64,000 bases of DNA from Yponomeuta sedellus (Eukaryota > Arthropoda > Insecta > Lepidoptera > Yponomeutidae), in the NCBI GenBank assembly GCA_934045075.1, contig OW203744.1, positions 1,550,001 through 1,614,000 on the forward strand. Reading direction: 5' to 3'. The notes beneath the pieces were generated by a model that was given only the letters and a program-made list of their open reading frames with translations, had not been told where the DNA came from and did no database searches. Positions 62,067 to 64,000 of the stretch are shown here, piece by piece. How positions within the stretch are numbered: the stretch's first letter is position 1; every line of letters begins with the position of its first letter. Made by a program: the position numbers and the translations under genes.

Positions 62067-64000
62067 ATGCCGATGGAGGACCAAAGTGGTACTCCGCCAG
62101 ATACACCCCCCAAGAAACGACACCGACGAACAAAGAAATCTAGACGAAGAAGTCCATCTTCATCGTCCTCTTCATCTTCGTCGTCCACTTCGAGCGATGA
62201 GGTACCCCGAAAGATTCGCAAGGCAGCAAGCAGGCTTTCTAAGAAGGAAGTGTTAAAGATGCTGAGCAAATGGAAAGGCAAAACAAGTAAGAAATCTGTC
62301 TATACTAACAACAATATGAACAATGTCGTATCTGAGTTCGATCCGTCTAATAGAACTCAAACCATTGAAAGCTGGTTAAAGAAGGTTAATGAGTGCGCAG
62401 TCATATACGATTGGAGCGAAAAACAAACTACGCATTTCGCGCTTCAAAAATTGGTTGGCCTGGCGAAGAAATGGTTTGAGTCCTTGTCAACGGTTATTTA
62501 TACATGGGACGAGTGGCAGGCAAAACTTCGCAAGGCATTTCCAAGTGAAGAAAATTATGGCCGTATTTTAGAAGAAATGTTAAACCGTACTACACGAAGT
62601 GATGAAAGTTTACGTGAATACTTTTATGATAAATTAAGTTTGCTAAACAGATGTGAAATCTCTGGTAAAAAGGCTGTTGATTGCATTGTGTATGGCATCA
62701 GTGATAGGTCAATTAGGAATGGGGCACAAACCCTAAATACTTCTGAGCCCGAGGACTTACTAAACTATCTTTCATCTCAAAAGCAACAACCTTCTCTCAA
62801 TATTAAATTGCGAGATCGATCAACACAGAGACTAAACCAGGAAAAACCTAGTACAAGCTCTCATAGCTCCTTTTCGAGCTCGATTACTTGCTATAATTGT
62901 CGCTCAAGGGGTCACCCTTTTTACAAATGTACGAAACCTCTACTAAAATGTAAACGTTGCAATAGGATCGGACATGATAACGAAGGTTGTAAGCTAGATC
63001 CCATCAATCCTAGGAATCTTACCGTCAATCAATCTGAAAATGCCACCGAAAAGAACACCATGAAAATCGATATAACCAGCAGCACCAACGACAAGTTCTT
63101 TAAAACTGTCATTGTTGATGACCATACCCTCAAAGCATTTATAGACTTCGGAAGTGAGTGCACTCTCTTGCGAAAGGCTGATGCAGACTTATTAAAACTG
63201 AAACCAATTTTTGACAATGTGCCCGGGGTAAAAGGATTTGGCCAATCATCGGTTATACCCCTGTACAAATCATATGCATCTGTAAAGATTGATGAGATCG
63301 AAAGTAGCGTAGAGGTGTTGGTTGTGGATGATGTACACATGCAGACGTCACTGATTATTGGCCAAAACTTCACCGAACAGCCGTTCATCACTGTTTTGAA
63401 GGATAGTCTCAAGTTGACATTCTATAAAACGCCACATGAAAATATCTTTGGAGATAATGACACTTCTTTAAAACTTTACGTCACAGACAACGCTGAAATT
63501 TTAAAAACGGGCTTGCTTTCCGTACACTTGGGAGAGCTTGATTATACAGGAGACATATTGATAGAGGGTCATAGTGTTACAGAGCCCGGTAGAGAGTACC
63601 GTTTACTACAAGGCGCCTACCACATTTCTTGTGGCAAGGGCGAAGTAGTAATTGCAAATTTGTCTCAAAAACCCTTAATTTTCAAAAAGAACTCTTTGAT
63701 AGCCAGAGCAATTCCATTTATCGAACGGGAAACCTGCCAAGTTAATAGGATCCTTAAAGATTATTCGAAATTAAAACCTCTTGACAGAGACGATATTAAA
63801 ACCGGGCCAGGACTTGATGAAAAGCAAAAAGCTGATCTGTACTCCCTGTTACAAGAGTATCGCGACTGTTTTGCTACTAATTTGGAAGAGATAGGGTGCA
63901 CAACAGAGGTAGAAATGAGCATTGAACTTACAGACAATAAACCGGTAGTGTACCGTCCATACCGTCTGTCCCATTATGAGCGCGAACAGGTTCGTGAAGC
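62067..64000 (+). CDS. Ty3/gypsy-like Gag-Pol, partial (open at window end)
   Basis: ATG at 62067 and 644 open codons to the edge. N-terminus basic and Ser/Arg-rich (residues 17-45). Gag-like region around residues 90-230. Two CCHC zinc knuckles, C275-x2-C-x4-H-x4-C288 and C295-x2-C-x4-H-x4-C308. Aspartic protease with D360-F-G-S in place of the usual D-T/S-G. From about residue 600 the start of the reverse transcriptase (..VYRPYRLSHYE.. at about 628). Gag and Pol share one frame, so no frameshift site is needed in the visible part. RT core, RNase H, integrase and any envelope lie outside. No stops, so a fairly recent insertion. Described only; element name not known. Confidence 0.85.
   Translation, partial: MPMEDQSGTPPDTPPKKRHRRTKKSRRRSPSSSSSSSSSSTSSDEVPRKIRKAASRLSKKEVLKMLSKWKGKTSKKSVYTNNNMNNVVSEFDPSNRTQTIESWLKKVNECAVIYDWSEKQTTHFALQKLVGLAKKWFESLSTVIYTWDEWQAKLRKAFPSEENYGRILEEMLNRTTRSDESLREYFYDKLSLLNRCEISGKKAVDCIVYGISDRSIRNGAQTLNTSEPEDLLNYLSSQKQQPSLNIKLRDRSTQRLNQEKPSTSSHSSFSSSITCYNCRSRGHPFYKCTKPLLKCKRCNRIGHDNEGCKLDPINPRNLTVNQSENATEKNTMKIDITSSTNDKFFKTVIVDDHTLKAFIDFGSECTLLRKADADLLKLKPIFDNVPGVKGFGQSSVIPLYKSYASVKIDEIESSVEVLVVDDVHMQTSLIIGQNFTEQPFITVLKDSLKLTFYKTPHENIFGDNDTSLKLYVTDNAEILKTGLLSVHLGELDYTGDILIEGHSVTEPGREYRLLQGAYHISCGKGEVVIANLSQKPLIFKKNSLIARAIPFIERETCQVNRILKDYSKLKPLDRDDIKTGPGLDEKQKADLYSLLQEYRDCFATNLEEIGCTTEVEMSIELTDNKPVVYRPYRLSHYEREQVRE

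Noticed and set aside
60772..64000. Endogenous infectious retrovirus
   Set aside because: Only LTR, Gag, protease and the start of RT are visible; no envelope can be judged, so it is called an LTR retrotransposon.

Overview
The window is nuclear DNA of an insect, most likely a moth or butterfly. It has no bacterial-style gene packing, and one gene is split into small exons with GT..AG introns over more than 34 kb. The introns are filled with SINEs, LINE 3' ends and small inverted-repeat DNA elements of kinds I associate with Lepidoptera. The order is an inference; the eukaryotic, insect-like character is seen directly.

The only host gene I can support is a rhophilin orthologue (Rhp) on the minus strand. 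I traced twelve exons from 34178 down to 263. All splice phases agree and no stop interrupts the 713 codons: the HR1 Rho-binding domain (2 exons), the BRO1 domain (9 exons), then a large exon with a roughly 170-residue charged linker and the first part of a PDZ domain. The initiating exon is not recognised (it lies above 34178 or outside the window), and the end of the PDZ lies below base 1. Several introns carry mobile elements within about 10-35 bp of a splice site. One exon end has been amplified into an array of nine 31-bp units, most of which still carry a splice-donor sequence.

Two retrotransposon coding regions are present. At 34717-37614 (minus) there is an uninterrupted ORF of about 965 codons for a non-LTR element with an N-terminal C2H2 finger, a reverse transcriptase (YLDD) and a C-terminal restriction-like endonuclease. 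From about 60772 to the right edge there is an LTR element (Ty3/gypsy-like) with its 5' LTR, leader and one open Gag-Pol frame (62067 to the end, 644+ codons, still open). It has inserted into a SINE copy.

The most unusual content is a tRNA-like SINE family, called T here, with 17 copies. Seven are foldbacks: part of the element is joined to an inverted copy of itself. All seven have 9-14 bp flanking target-site duplications that I could read directly. One terminus is the element's A-rich 3' tail. In six of the seven the other is the same internal AGGTTTTTAAA site. This looks like a repeated inverted-priming outcome rather than random rearrangement. Foldback or inverted-dimer forms of other repeats occur at 31459-31826 and 11549-12050. 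Several nested insertions have empty-site paralogues in the same window, which allows target duplications to be read directly.

Layout: 1-14 kb, dense 3' half of Rhp with repeats; 14-34 kb, large introns with nested repeats and two more exons; 34-38 kb, RLE-type retrotransposon; 38-59 kb, repeat-rich DNA without recognised genes; 59-61 kb, tandem composite duplication; 61-64 kb, LTR retrotransposon. Letters A to Y are my own local names for repeat families.
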